Assembly (NCBI RefSeq): GCF_019249725.2
Contig: NZ_CP137559.1
Span: 1,983,501-2,047,500 of the forward strand
Direction: 5' to 3'
DNA from: Segatella hominis
GTDB lineage: Bacteria; Bacteroidota; Bacteroidia; Bacteroidales; Bacteroidaceae
Length of the DNA stretch: 64,000 bases
This document shows, one piece after another, positions 38,767-47,132 of this stretch; position 1 is the stretch's first letter; every line of letters begins with the position of its first letter. The position numbers and the translations under genes were made by a program. The notes under the pieces are model-generated. The model made no database searches and was not told the origin of the DNA. It saw nothing but the letters and a program-made list of their open reading frames with translations.

Positions 38767-39267
38767 ATGAAAAGAATCTATTTGTTTTTATTTTTTGCTG
38801 CCTGCACATTGACTTTCATTTCTTGCAACAAGAAAAAAGAAAGTAGAGAGCAACAAGTGCAAGAGTTCCGTTCTCAGCTGACCGCCGAGGATACAACAAC
38901 TATGCTTCAACTTTGTGACAACGCAATGAAAGAACTGAAGGCTCGTAACATAGACAAAGTTTTAGCTTCACTATATGAATATACAGACTCTACGCAGGAA
39001 GTAAAGCCGTTGAGCGATAAACTCAAGAAAAAATACGCCGCTCAGTTCAAGTTATTCCCAGTGTTGGACTACAAGAGAATTTACTATTCTTTTCAGTTGG
39101 AAGGATGTAATGACGTAAAGTATGAGGTTACATTTGCCACGGCAGAACAAGCTGGAACCGGTGACCCAGCAAAAACGGCATTTATGTTCAATCCTGTGAA
39201 AATCAATGACGAGTGGAAACTTTGCGTTAAGACACCTTCTGAAGATATAGACCAAGAATATCGTTAA
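38767..39267 (+). CDS. Small cassette lipoprotein, copy 2
   Basis: About 166 aa from ATG 38767; earlier in-frame ATG 38716 lies in the terminator hairpin. The signal peptide ends in a lipobox (LTFISCNKK). The mature part has a helix with EDTTTMLQLCDNAMKELKARNIDKVLASLYEY, in two segments, then a beta half with FKLFPVLDYKRIYYSFQLEG and FMFNPVKINDEWKL. The FPVLDY word is shared with copy 3, and NPVxIxxxW with copy 1. Function is unknown. The next gene begins with no gap. Confidence 0.75.
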   Translation: MKRIYLFLFFAACTLTFISCNKKKESREQQVQEFRSQLTAEDTTTMLQLCDNAMKELKARNIDKVLASLYEYTDSTQEVKPLSDKLKKKYAAQFKLFPVLDYKRIYYSFQLEGCNDVKYEVTFATAEQAGTGDPAKTAFMFNPVKINDEWKLCVKTPSEDIDQEYR

Positions 39268-39285
39268 TTGAAAAAACAAAAAATA

Positions 39286-41985
39286 ATGAAACAGCTATTA
39301 TTATTATTGCTTTTTACTTTTTGTGAATTGTCTATGTGGGGACAAAAGACATCTGTCTCCACATTTGACTTCACCTATCCTACGAAGTTGAATCCACAAA
39401 TTTCTATTTCCAACAATTTGACCTCTATAGATGTTTCGACTAGCGTTTTTACCGCAGGTAAATTATCCCTTTCCTTCCAAAAAGGACTGAATCAATATCT
39501 TGGGGCGCAGTATATAACCAATAGCACAAGCGACCCTAAGGAATACTTCCTTAAACTTTGCAGAGGTTGCTCTATGACAATCAGCGGTATGGAAGGTGTA
39601 ACCTTGGATTCCGTAAAATTTGAGGTAGAGAAGGATATGTATGATATCAACCTCTCAGAAAATATGCCTGGAACCCTTTCCGAAGATCGTTATAAGAGGT
39701 TTTGGAGTAAGAATGAAGGGCAAGTAGTAAATGCTATTTCATTCTACAACTCAGGTATAGCTTCTGAAATCAAAAAAATCACTGTTTATTACAAGGAGCC
39801 AATATCAATCATATCGCCAAGCAACACAAGCTTTGCCAGCAAAGTTTTAAGTAGCTTCTTAAGTGAAACTCTTACCTTCGCTTCAAGCATTACCTTAAAT
39901 ACATCAGGTATTGGTGCATACATTTCTGATGCAGAGGGAAACCATCATCCTCTTACATTATCCGCTAAAGGAAATCTAGTAACGTTAAGTGTCTCAAATG
40001 CTATTGCTACTGATGGTCAATATACTATATACATTCCAGAAGGTTGTATCTGGGATGCAAGTGGCTATTGCAACAAAGCGCTAACTTATAATTTTACTAT
40101 TAGCACCCCTAAGAATACTTTAACTTACACTACTGTTACACCTGCAGAGGGTGAAATTGACAAGTTGTCAAGCCCTATTGTTTTGGAATTTGACAAGCAC
40201 TTGATGGCAATAAGTAATAATGAGTTGTATATATACAAAGATGGTGCTAAGGCTGCAAAAGCAAAGATTGAAAGATCTAGCACTTCTTCTAAAGATGTAA
40301 TCATCAGCTTTGATATTCCAGAAGGACTTACAGAAAAGGGTATTTATACGTTAACTATTAATGAGGGCATCATTAAAGACCAATTGGAAGAAACTTATAA
40401 TCCTACTTTCACCCTGACTTACAAAGTTGGATACGAAAAGGAACCAGAAGTTTCCGAAACTTACTTGGCTGCTAAGAATTTGATCAGCAAGACCGGGGTT
40501 GGTTATCCTGCCGATGATAGTGAGGCACGCATTGCCCTAAAGAATCTTGTCGAACAAGTTCCATTTGCTTCTGACGAAGAGCTTACAAAAGCTATGCTAT
40601 CATTTTATAGCGAAAAGAACATAACCATGCCTGAAACTGGAAAATATTACACTATTTCCAATATCAGTCAGAGCAATAAGGTTCTTTATATTTCGGTCGA
40701 TGATGAAGAGAACGTATCATTGACAAGCAATAAAGCTAAGGCTACGGCATTCCTAAGTTCTTGCGAGGATGGCAAATATACATTCCAAACACAAGGAGGC
40801 AAGTATTTCTTTGTCAACGGATTAACTTCAGATAAAGGTAAGTCATTGGATTTAAAGAAGTTCTCTCTATCTGGCGTAGATGACAAATTGGTATTAGGTA
40901 CGTTTAGTATCTATGGTTATTGCACTACAAACTCTGAGGACACAGAATTGAACGCCTATGCTTTGGTAAACCATTCTACAGGTAAAATCTCTACTGATGT
41001 TACTGCTTCGAGCTTGCACTTCAATGAAAAGCAATCAAATGCCTTTATGTTTACCGAAACGGCAAAGCCTGCAGAGGAAGCAACAGCTGTTGATTTCCAC
41101 ATGTCGCTTATTTGCACTGAGTTTACTGCCGATAATGGAATTTTGGAGTTGTCAACTGCAGGATACTCAGGATTGTCTTTGAATCCTGATAAGCAAAATG
41201 CCTCTCTCCTCAACAAAGAGCAGAAGGAGATTGGACAACTCAACATGACTTTAGGAAACAATGGAAATGTGAAGATTCCATTTAGTCAACTTTCCAATGA
41301 CACTTACTATGTTAAGGTTTCAAAAGGAAGCATACTTGGCGTCAAGGATGGGCAAACTTATACAAATAAGGAATTTACAGTTCCATTTACTGTTAAGAAA
41401 CAGGATATAGTTGTTCCAGACAATCCTGAATTTGACTATAGCTACAACAGTTTTTGGTATGTACCTTTTGAGTCTGAATATTATCACGATATTGACTTGA
41501 ATGGATTCAGCATAACAGATGCAGGTGATTTCGACGGTTTCGTTGTCAACGAAAGTAAAATGATAGAATTGGTACAACCTGATACATATCGAACTGTAAA
41601 AACTGGGCATTTCAAGAAGATTGATTACTTGCCAGGCTATCCTGAATACACAAATGCTTACCAGATAGAGTTTGATACCCCAATTAAATCTGGTGACTTG
41701 AAATCAGACAGGTATGTATTTGTCATTCCTATAGGAACATTTGGCGACAACAATTACGCAAAGTACTTGTCTGACCCTACATCAATCTCTCCTAGCAAAT
41801 GCAAGGTCAACCCTGTCATGAGAATCGTCTACAAAGTTGACAACGACAAGGCTACTGGTATTGATGAGATTACAACTGACTCGAATAAACCAAGCATCAT
41901 CTACGATTTGATGGGCCGTCGAGTACAAAACATGTCTCGCCCTGGCATCTACATCGTCAACGGCAAGAAGGTTGTCAAGAAGTAA
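39286..41985 (+). CDS. Secreted multi-domain protein with Ig-like domains and sorting-like tail
   Basis: About 899 aa from ATG 39286; a TTG at 39268 would add six residues ahead of the signal peptide (KQLLLLLLFTFCELSMWGQ). The middle includes two SbsA-type Ig-like (Big_5-like) regions: near residue 170-270 (ISPSNTSFASKVLSSFLSETL) and 280-380 (VTPAEGEIDKLSSPIVLEFDKH). A beta-trefoil-like stretch follows around 450-520 (YTISNISQSNKVLYISVDD). The tail, IYDLMGRRVQNMSRPGIYIVNGKKVVKK in pieces, is a type-A sorting-like C-terminus. It replaces the FISUMP/DUF1573 cargo of cassette 1. Its ligand is unknown. Confidence 0.75.
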   Translation: MKQLLLLLLFTFCELSMWGQKTSVSTFDFTYPTKLNPQISISNNLTSIDVSTSVFTAGKLSLSFQKGLNQYLGAQYITNSTSDPKEYFLKLCRGCSMTISGMEGVTLDSVKFEVEKDMYDINLSENMPGTLSEDRYKRFWSKNEGQVVNAISFYNSGIASEIKKITVYYKEPISIISPSNTSFASKVLSSFLSETLTFASSITLNTSGIGAYISDAEGNHHPLTLSAKGNLVTLSVSNAIATDGQYTIYIPEGCIWDASGYCNKALTYNFTISTPKNTLTYTTVTPAEGEIDKLSSPIVLEFDKHLMAISNNELYIYKDGAKAAKAKIERSSTSSKDVIISFDIPEGLTEKGIYTLTINEGIIKDQLEETYNPTFTLTYKVGYEKEPEVSETYLAAKNLISKTGVGYPADDSEARIALKNLVEQVPFASDEELTKAMLSFYSEKNITMPETGKYYTISNISQSNKVLYISVDDEENVSLTSNKAKATAFLSSCEDGKYTFQTQGGKYFFVNGLTSDKGKSLDLKKFSLSGVDDKLVLGTFSIYGYCTTNSEDTELNAYALVNHSTGKISTDVTASSLHFNEKQSNAFMFTETAKPAEEATAVDFHMSLICTEFTADNGILELSTAGYSGLSLNPDKQNASLLNKEQKEIGQLNMTLGNNGNVKIPFSQLSNDTYYVKVSKGSILGVKDGQTYTNKEFTVPFTVKKQDIVVPDNPEFDYSYNSFWYVPFESEYYHDIDLNGFSITDAGDFDGFVVNESKMIELVQPDTYRTVKTGHFKKIDYLPGYPEYTNAYQIEFDTPIKSGDLKSDRYVFVIPIGTFGDNNYAKYLSDPTSISPSKCKVNPVMRIVYKVDNDKATGIDEITTDSNKPSIIYDLMGRRVQNMSRPGIYIVNGKKVVKK

Positions 41986-41994
41986 ATATAGAAA

Positions 41995-42022
41995 GTCTTC
42001 TAGCTGCTCGCAGCTAGAAGAC
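41995..42022 (+). repeat. Perfect 28-bp palindrome upstream of cassette 2 ompA
   Basis: GTCTTCTAGCTGC (41995-42007) and GCAGCTAGAAGAC (42010-42022) are exact complements with TC between. It is followed by AAAAAAG rather than T, so it is not a standard terminator on the plus strand. It may be an mRNA-stabilising hairpin separating the OmpA message. Confidence 0.65.
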
Positions 42023-42069
42023 AAAAAAGAGAAACAATAAGTATTACATAATAAAACAATTAAACAGTT

Positions 42070-43203
42070 ATGAAAAAGTCTAAAGTTTTATTGGCTGCTG
42101 CTTTGATGGGTATGAGCACAGCTGCTATGGCTCAGGCCACTTACACAGATTCCGAGGAGAACGTGTACACTTTCCAAAAGCATTGGTTCCTAGACCTCCA
42201 AGGTGGTGCTCAGTACACACTCGGCGAAGCTAAGTTTGGTGACTTGATTTCTCCTAACGTACAATTAGGACTTGGTTATCAGTTCAACCCAGTATTCGGC
42301 ATGCGCCTCCAGGCTAACGGATGGCAGAGCAAGGGTGGATGGGCTGCTTATCGTGATAAAATCGGTGATGCGCCATTCTCTGCTGACTATAAATTCAACT
42401 ACGTGGCTCCAGGTTTGGATTTCATGTTCAACTTGAGCAATCTCTTCTGTGGCTGGAATCCTAACCGTGTGTTCAACGTGACTGCCTTCGTCGGTGGTGG
42501 TGCCAACATCGCCTGGGGTAACGACGAGGCCAATGAAATTGGTGCACACATCAAGGACCTCGACAAGTACAACTTGTTGTATCTCTGGGATGGTACCAAG
42601 ATACGTCCATTCGGTCGTGCAGGTCTCGACTTAGAGTTTAAGGTAAGCAAGTCTGTAAGCATCATGTTGGAGGGTAATGCCAACATCACTACCGACAAGT
42701 ACAATTCCAAGAACGCAGACAACCCAGACTGGTACTTCAACGCACTCGCTGGTCTTCGCATCAACCTCGGCAAGAGCCACACCAAGACTGAGCCTGTGAA
42801 GGAAGTTCCTGCTCCACGTCCAGTAGAGGAATATGTAAAGCCAGAACCTAAACCAGCTCCAGTAGAGGAGAAGAAGGTTGAGGAGATTCGTCGTGACGTA
42901 TTCTTCGTTATCAACTCCAATAAGATTCGTGAGTCTGAGGACGCTAAGATCAAGGAAGTAGTTGACTACTTGAACCAGTATCCTGAGGCAAAGGTAGTCG
43001 TAACAGGTTATGCAGATGCTGGTACAGGTAACAATACCATCAACGACCGCATTTCTGCTAAGCGTGCTGCAGCTGTAGTAAAGGTTCTCAAAGAGAAATA
43101 TGGTATTGAAGAATCCAGAATCACTGAGGATTCAAAGGGTGCTCGTGTTCAACCATTCTCTGAGAATGACAAGAACCGTGTTTCTATCATGGTTGCAAAA
43201 TAA
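42070..43203 (+). CDS. OmpA-family outer-membrane protein, cassette 2
   Basis: The protein is 377 aa with signal peptide KKSKVLLAAALMGMSTAAMAQ. The barrel region (HWFLDLQGGAQYTLGEAKFG) and linker (APRPVEEYVKPEPKPAPVEEKK) lead into the OmpA domain with FFVINSNKIRESEDAKIKEVVDYLNQYPEAKV, in two pieces, and NTINDRISAKRAAAV. From about residue 200 to the GTGN of the OmpA domain it is almost identical, in DNA as well, to the cassette 3 protein. Elsewhere it differs, which suggests exchange between copies. It ends the cassette before a bidirectional terminator. Confidence 0.9.
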   Translation: MKKSKVLLAAALMGMSTAAMAQATYTDSEENVYTFQKHWFLDLQGGAQYTLGEAKFGDLISPNVQLGLGYQFNPVFGMRLQANGWQSKGGWAAYRDKIGDAPFSADYKFNYVAPGLDFMFNLSNLFCGWNPNRVFNVTAFVGGGANIAWGNDEANEIGAHIKDLDKYNLLYLWDGTKIRPFGRAGLDLEFKVSKSVSIMLEGNANITTDKYNSKNADNPDWYFNALAGLRINLGKSHTKTEPVKEVPAPRPVEEYVKPEPKPAPVEEKKVEEIRRDVFFVINSNKIRESEDAKIKEVVDYLNQYPEAKVVVTGYADAGTGNNTINDRISAKRAAAVVKVLKEKYGIEESRITEDSKGARVQPFSENDKNRVSIMVAK

Positions 43204-43218
43204 AGATTGAAACAATAA

Positions 43219-43298
43219 CCATTCTCTAAAAGTGAGAATGGCAAAAAACAAAGCGAGGTTTCCATAGGAGTCAAATCCATCCTGGAAACCTCGCTTTT
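43219..43298. terminator. Tandem hairpins between cassette 2 and AAA genes
   Basis: The first stem is CCATTCTC (43219-43226)/GAGAATGG (43234-43241). The second, stronger stem is AAAGCGAGGTTTCC (43250-43263)/GGAAACCTCGCTTT (43284-43297). It serves both convergent genes. Confidence 0.85.
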
Positions 43299-43299
43299 A

Positions 43300-45045
43300 C
43301 TATACCTCATCCATTCGAAAGAGTTTCCAACCATTGAACTGCATGATAATCTTATGCAATTGGGTGCCTTGGCGCAGAGCCTCAACCCTTGGCGCCTCAG
43401 CATAATGCATAATTTGTTCTATGGCATCATCCCATTGCTTCTTGATGGCTGCCTCGTATGCTTCCAGGCTCATTCCCTTCTCTCTCTTGGGAATCAATTT
43501 CAACTCGATGATATAGCTATGTTTGGAAGCATAATGGGTCAAGTCTGGCAACAGGAAGAAGTCACAATAACCATGATTCAATTCCAACTCTGGTGCCGTC
43601 ATGTAGTAAGCATTCAAGTTGAGGTACGCCATGAAGAAACCTTGTATATTTCGCTCCGCCTCGATGCCGTCACGAACGGAAGATACCTTGGCGTACGAAT
43701 CTGCCAGGAACTGCAAAGCGTCATGCCACTTGCCATCGTATGCCATGTCATAATAATTATCAGTTAGTGCCTCAGTATCTAAAGAGGCCTTTTCTTCGTA
43801 CTTTTCCAACAAATACTCATAATACTGCTTGCGCACATTATTATTAGGAATTCCTAATATCATTTTGGTTCCACGAGTACCCTTGATGGTCAGCATTCCA
43901 TAATAGAAAAGCAAACTAGCAAACATGCGAGGATTTGTCAAAGTCTCGGCAGGAAACGTTGTTTCTATATTCGATACGATTTCCCCCTTTTCGGCAATCT
44001 CATAGATAATACCCTTACGGTTACCATCCAGTTTGTCCAATTGGAGAAGTTTCTTCATTTTATTGTAATCCGTCTTGGTATTCGGGTCTATCATCTGCTT
44101 TGGGGCTTCTCCTGTTTCTGCATAGTTTCGAAGAAAATAAAGCACCATATCACAATTGAACACCTTGCTTTGAGTCCGCAATGCATCCTCGGAGAAACAA
44201 TAGTTGTCATACCAAGGCTTCATCTCTGCGATTACTGATTCTATATCGCAATCAGGACGAACTTTTCCAAAGCTCTTGAAATATTCAAACATCTCTCGAA
44301 CTTCCTCTGTGGAAAAGCCAAGCATCTGGTTAAACTTAGGGTTTGTAGAGATATGCCAACCTACATTGAATCCACTCGTTAAATCATCTAAGGTAACAGG
44401 GCTGACTCCCGTCATAAAGATACGAGTGAACATACCTTTGAACACCTTGAATATCTCCCTGTAAAAACCCTTTGCGTGTGTTAATGCCCAATACACTTTC
44501 TCGCCATGCTCATTGAGTACGACATTGGTAAAGTTGTCATATTCGTCAACAATAAGATACAGTTGCATATTAGCGTCCTTCGCCTCTGCATCTATCATAT
44601 TTAGTTTATCTACTGCACTATATGCTTTCTTAATACTCTCAACTGTTTCAGGCCGATAAGCATCAGCATACTTTTCAATGAAATTATTGAGCCTTATATT
44701 GCAATAACTGTTGAATTTTTCTTTCAATTCCTTGATATCTCCTCCTATTTTCGAGAAATCCAAGTAGAGGATTTGGAATTTATTGTGAAGTTCAGTCGCA
44801 TGCTTTCCAATCCACAAATTGCCAAACAACTCTTGGAATTCATCTTTTCTATTGAGGTCATAATAAGCGCACATCATGCTAGTCCAAAGGCTCTTGCCAA
44901 AACGACGAGGACGAATGAAAAACAGATTGCGAGGTTGCTCTTCCAACTTTGGAAGATACATGGTTTTATCCACATAATACATGTTGGAACGTATTATCTC
45001 AATGAAATCAGAGACACTATAGGGTATTTCCTTTATCTTGTTCAT
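43300..45045 (-). CDS. AAA-ATPase-like / PD-(D/E)XK nuclease family protein (copy B)
   Basis: The protein is 581 aa. The N-terminal AAA-ATPase_like domain shows YYVDKTMYLPKLE, the Walker A-like [11 protein letters not shown] (~43-53), Walker B LYLIVDEYDNF and a sensor-like FMTGVSPVTLDDL. The C-terminal PDDEXK_9-like domain shows ELELNHGYCDFFLLPD and YIIELKL. It is a tandem near-duplicate of copy C, which ends 25 bases upstream, probably in one transcript. It converges on cassette 2. Families of this kind are multicopy in Prevotella and Bacteroides, and no function is established. Confidence 0.85.
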   Translation of the reverse strand: MNKIKEIPYSVSDFIEIIRSNMYYVDKTMYLPKLEEQPRNLFFIRPRRFGKSLWTSMMCAYYDLNRKDEFQELFGNLWIGKHATELHNKFQILYLDFSKIGGDIKELKEKFNSYCNIRLNNFIEKYADAYRPETVESIKKAYSAVDKLNMIDAEAKDANMQLYLIVDEYDNFTNVVLNEHGEKVYWALTHAKGFYREIFKVFKGMFTRIFMTGVSPVTLDDLTSGFNVGWHISTNPKFNQMLGFSTEEVREMFEYFKSFGKVRPDCDIESVIAEMKPWYDNYCFSEDALRTQSKVFNCDMVLYFLRNYAETGEAPKQMIDPNTKTDYNKMKKLLQLDKLDGNRKGIIYEIAEKGEIVSNIETTFPAETLTNPRMFASLLFYYGMLTIKGTRGTKMILGIPNNNVRKQYYEYLLEKYEEKASLDTEALTDNYYDMAYDGKWHDALQFLADSYAKVSSVRDGIEAERNIQGFFMAYLNLNAYYMTAPELELNHGYCDFFLLPDLTHYASKHSYIIELKLIPKREKGMSLEAYEAAIKKQWDDAIEQIMHYAEAPRVEALRQGTQLHKIIMQFNGWKLFRMDEV

Positions 45046-45070
45046 AATTGTTCGATTTATAAACTGAAAA

Positions 45071-46819
45071 TTAATTTACTTCATCCATCCGAAAGAGTTT
45101 CCATCCATCGAACTGCATGATGATCTTATGCAATTGGGTACCTTGGCGAAGAGCCTCAACCCTTGGAGCCTCAGCATAATGCTTAATTTGCACCTCGGCA
45201 GCATCCCATTGCTGCTGGATGGCAGCCTCGTATGTCTCTTGACTCATACCTTTTTCTTTTTTGGGGATGAGTTTTAATTCCAAGATGTAGCAGTGCTTGG
45301 AGGCATAATGGGTCAAGTCTGGCAACAAGAAGAAGTCACAATAACCATGATTCAATTCCAACTCTGGTGCCGTCATGTAGTAAGCATTCAAGTTGAGGTA
45401 CGCCATGAAGAAACCTTGTATATTTCGCTCCGCCTCGATGCCGTCACGAACGGAAGATACTTTGGCGTACGAATCTGCCAGAAACTGCAAAGCGTCATGC
45501 CACTTGCCATCGTAGGCCATGTCATAAAAATAGTCTTCAAGTTGATTCGTATCCAAGGAAGCCTTTTCTTCATACTGCTCTAACAAATACTCGTAGTACT
45601 GCTTGCGTACATTATTATTAGGAATGCCCAATATAAGGCGACTTCCACGAGTACCCTTGATGGTCAACATTCCATAATAAAACAACAGACTGACAAACAT
45701 ATTGGGATTTGTCAAAGTCTCGGCTGGAAATGTCGTCTCTAAATTCGATATGATTTTCCCCTTCTCGGCTATTTCTAGTATAACTCCCTTACGATTGCCA
45801 TCCAGTTTGTCCAATTGAAGGAGTTTCTTCATCTTGTTATAATCAGTCTTGGTGTTTGGGTCTATCATCTCTTCAGGAGCTTCGCCAGTCTCAGCATAGT
45901 TCCGAAGATAATAAAGAACCATGTCGCAATTGAATACCTTGCTTTGGGTTTGCAAAGCATTCTTTGAGAAGCAATAGTTGTCATACCAAGGCTTCATTTC
46001 TGCGATTACAGATTCTACATCGCAATCGGGACGAACTTTTCCTGCACTCTTGAAATATTCAAACATCTCACGTACATCCTCGGCAGAGAACCCCAACATC
46101 TGATTGAAGGCTGGCTTTGTAGATATGTGCCAACCTATATTGAAGCCACTGGTTAGGTCGTCCAGGGTCACAGGACTGACTCCTGTCATGAAGATGCGAG
46201 TGAACATACCCTTGAACACCTTGAAAATCTCTCGATAAAAGCCTTTCGCATGGGTCAATGCCCAATACACCTTCTCGCCATGCTCGTTGAGCACGACATT
46301 GGTAAAGTTGTCATACTCGTCAATGATAAGATATAGCTGCATGTTTGCATCCTTTGCTTCGGTATCTATCATATTCAGCTTATCCACTGCGGTAGGGGCA
46401 CTCTTTATTTTCTCGACAATTTCAGGGCGGTAGGCCCTCTTATATCTTTCTATGAAATTATCGAGTCGGATGTTGCAATAATTATTGAAATTCTCCTTCA
46501 AATCCTTTATATCTCCCCCGATTTTAGAAAAATCCAAGAACAAGACCTGAAACTTTCCTCGGTAAGGTGTTGGATGGGAGCCAATCCATAATTTGCCGAA
46601 CAGTTCCTCAAACCTATCAGACTGGTTGATGTCATAGTAAGCACACATCATGCTCAGCAAGAGGCTCTTGCCGAAGCGACGAGGGCGTATGAAGAACAAG
46701 CTATCCGCCTCCTCTTCCAACTTAGGGATATACATTGTCTTGTCAACATAATATTGATTTCTCTTTATTATATCGACAAAGTCAGAAACACCGTAAGGTA
46801 TACGTTTCACATTCTCCAT
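45071..46819 (-). CDS. AAA-ATPase-like / PD-(D/E)XK nuclease family protein (copy C)
   Basis: The protein is 582 aa, with the same architecture as copy [50 protein letters not shown], and the C-terminal GYCDFFLLPD...YILELKL nuclease-type motif. Long stretches are identical to copy B (for example AEMKPWYDNYCFS and DALQFLADSYAKVSSVRDG), indicating recent duplication. A full consensus promoter precedes it. It is divergent from cassette 3, with only 313 bases between. Confidence 0.85.
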   Translation of the reverse strand: MENVKRIPYGVSDFVDIIKRNQYYVDKTMYIPKLEEEADSLFFIRPRRFGKSLLLSMMCAYYDINQSDRFEELFGKLWIGSHPTPYRGKFQVLFLDFSKIGGDIKDLKENFNNYCNIRLDNFIERYKRAYRPEIVEKIKSAPTAVDKLNMIDTEAKDANMQLYLIIDEYDNFTNVVLNEHGEKVYWALTHAKGFYREIFKVFKGMFTRIFMTGVSPVTLDDLTSGFNIGWHISTKPAFNQMLGFSAEDVREMFEYFKSAGKVRPDCDVESVIAEMKPWYDNYCFSKNALQTQSKVFNCDMVLYYLRNYAETGEAPEEMIDPNTKTDYNKMKKLLQLDKLDGNRKGVILEIAEKGKIISNLETTFPAETLTNPNMFVSLLFYYGMLTIKGTRGSRLILGIPNNNVRKQYYEYLLEQYEEKASLDTNQLEDYFYDMAYDGKWHDALQFLADSYAKVSSVRDGIEAERNIQGFFMAYLNLNAYYMTAPELELNHGYCDFFLLPDLTHYASKHCYILELKLIPKKEKGMSQETYEAAIQQQWDAAEVQIKHYAEAPRVEALRQGTQLHKIIMQFDGWKLFRMDEVN

Positions 46820-47049
46820 GTTTATTTTATTTTCTGTTTTGCTGCAAAATTAAGCAAAAATATCGTAACCTCAAAACTTTTCGCTTCATTTCTTTTATTA
46901 TGCAGCTTTGTCTTCGAAACGGGAGTCTGATTTATTTTTACATTTCTTGGGGTGATTTGCCTTGCGCAAGCTTCAACCTATCCTCCTTTTCGTCCATAAA
47001 GATCTACATCTGTACCTCCAAAACACATAGATTCTCCATATCAGCGACG
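46820..47049. other. Region between AAA copy C and leader copy 3
   Basis: It contains the minus-strand promoter at 46845-46875 but no plus-strand TAnnTTTG box. Cassette 3 therefore has no recognisable promoter of its own in this arrangement. Confidence 0.6.
46845..46875 (-). promoter_or_regulatory. Promoter for AAA copies C and B
   Basis: On the minus strand, TTTG (46875-46872), 19 bases, TAATTTTG (46852-46845); a full consensus 25 bases from the start of copy C. Confidence 0.75.
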
Positions 47050-47132
47050 ATAATATCTCTCGTCAGGAGATAGAGAGAAAATGCATAGAATAAAGTAGTT
47101 AATATATACAATGTTTAATTAATTTTTATCGT
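47050..47132 (+). repeat. 83-bp leader repeat, copy 3, with recombination-like site
   Basis: It runs from ATAATATCTC to the ATG at 47133. The site arms are TATCTC (47054-47059) and GAGATA (47067-47072) around the core TCGTCAG (47060-47066). One base differs from copy 1 (AAAATG instead of AAAAAG). It is direct to copy 2 and inverted to copy 1. Confidence 0.9.
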
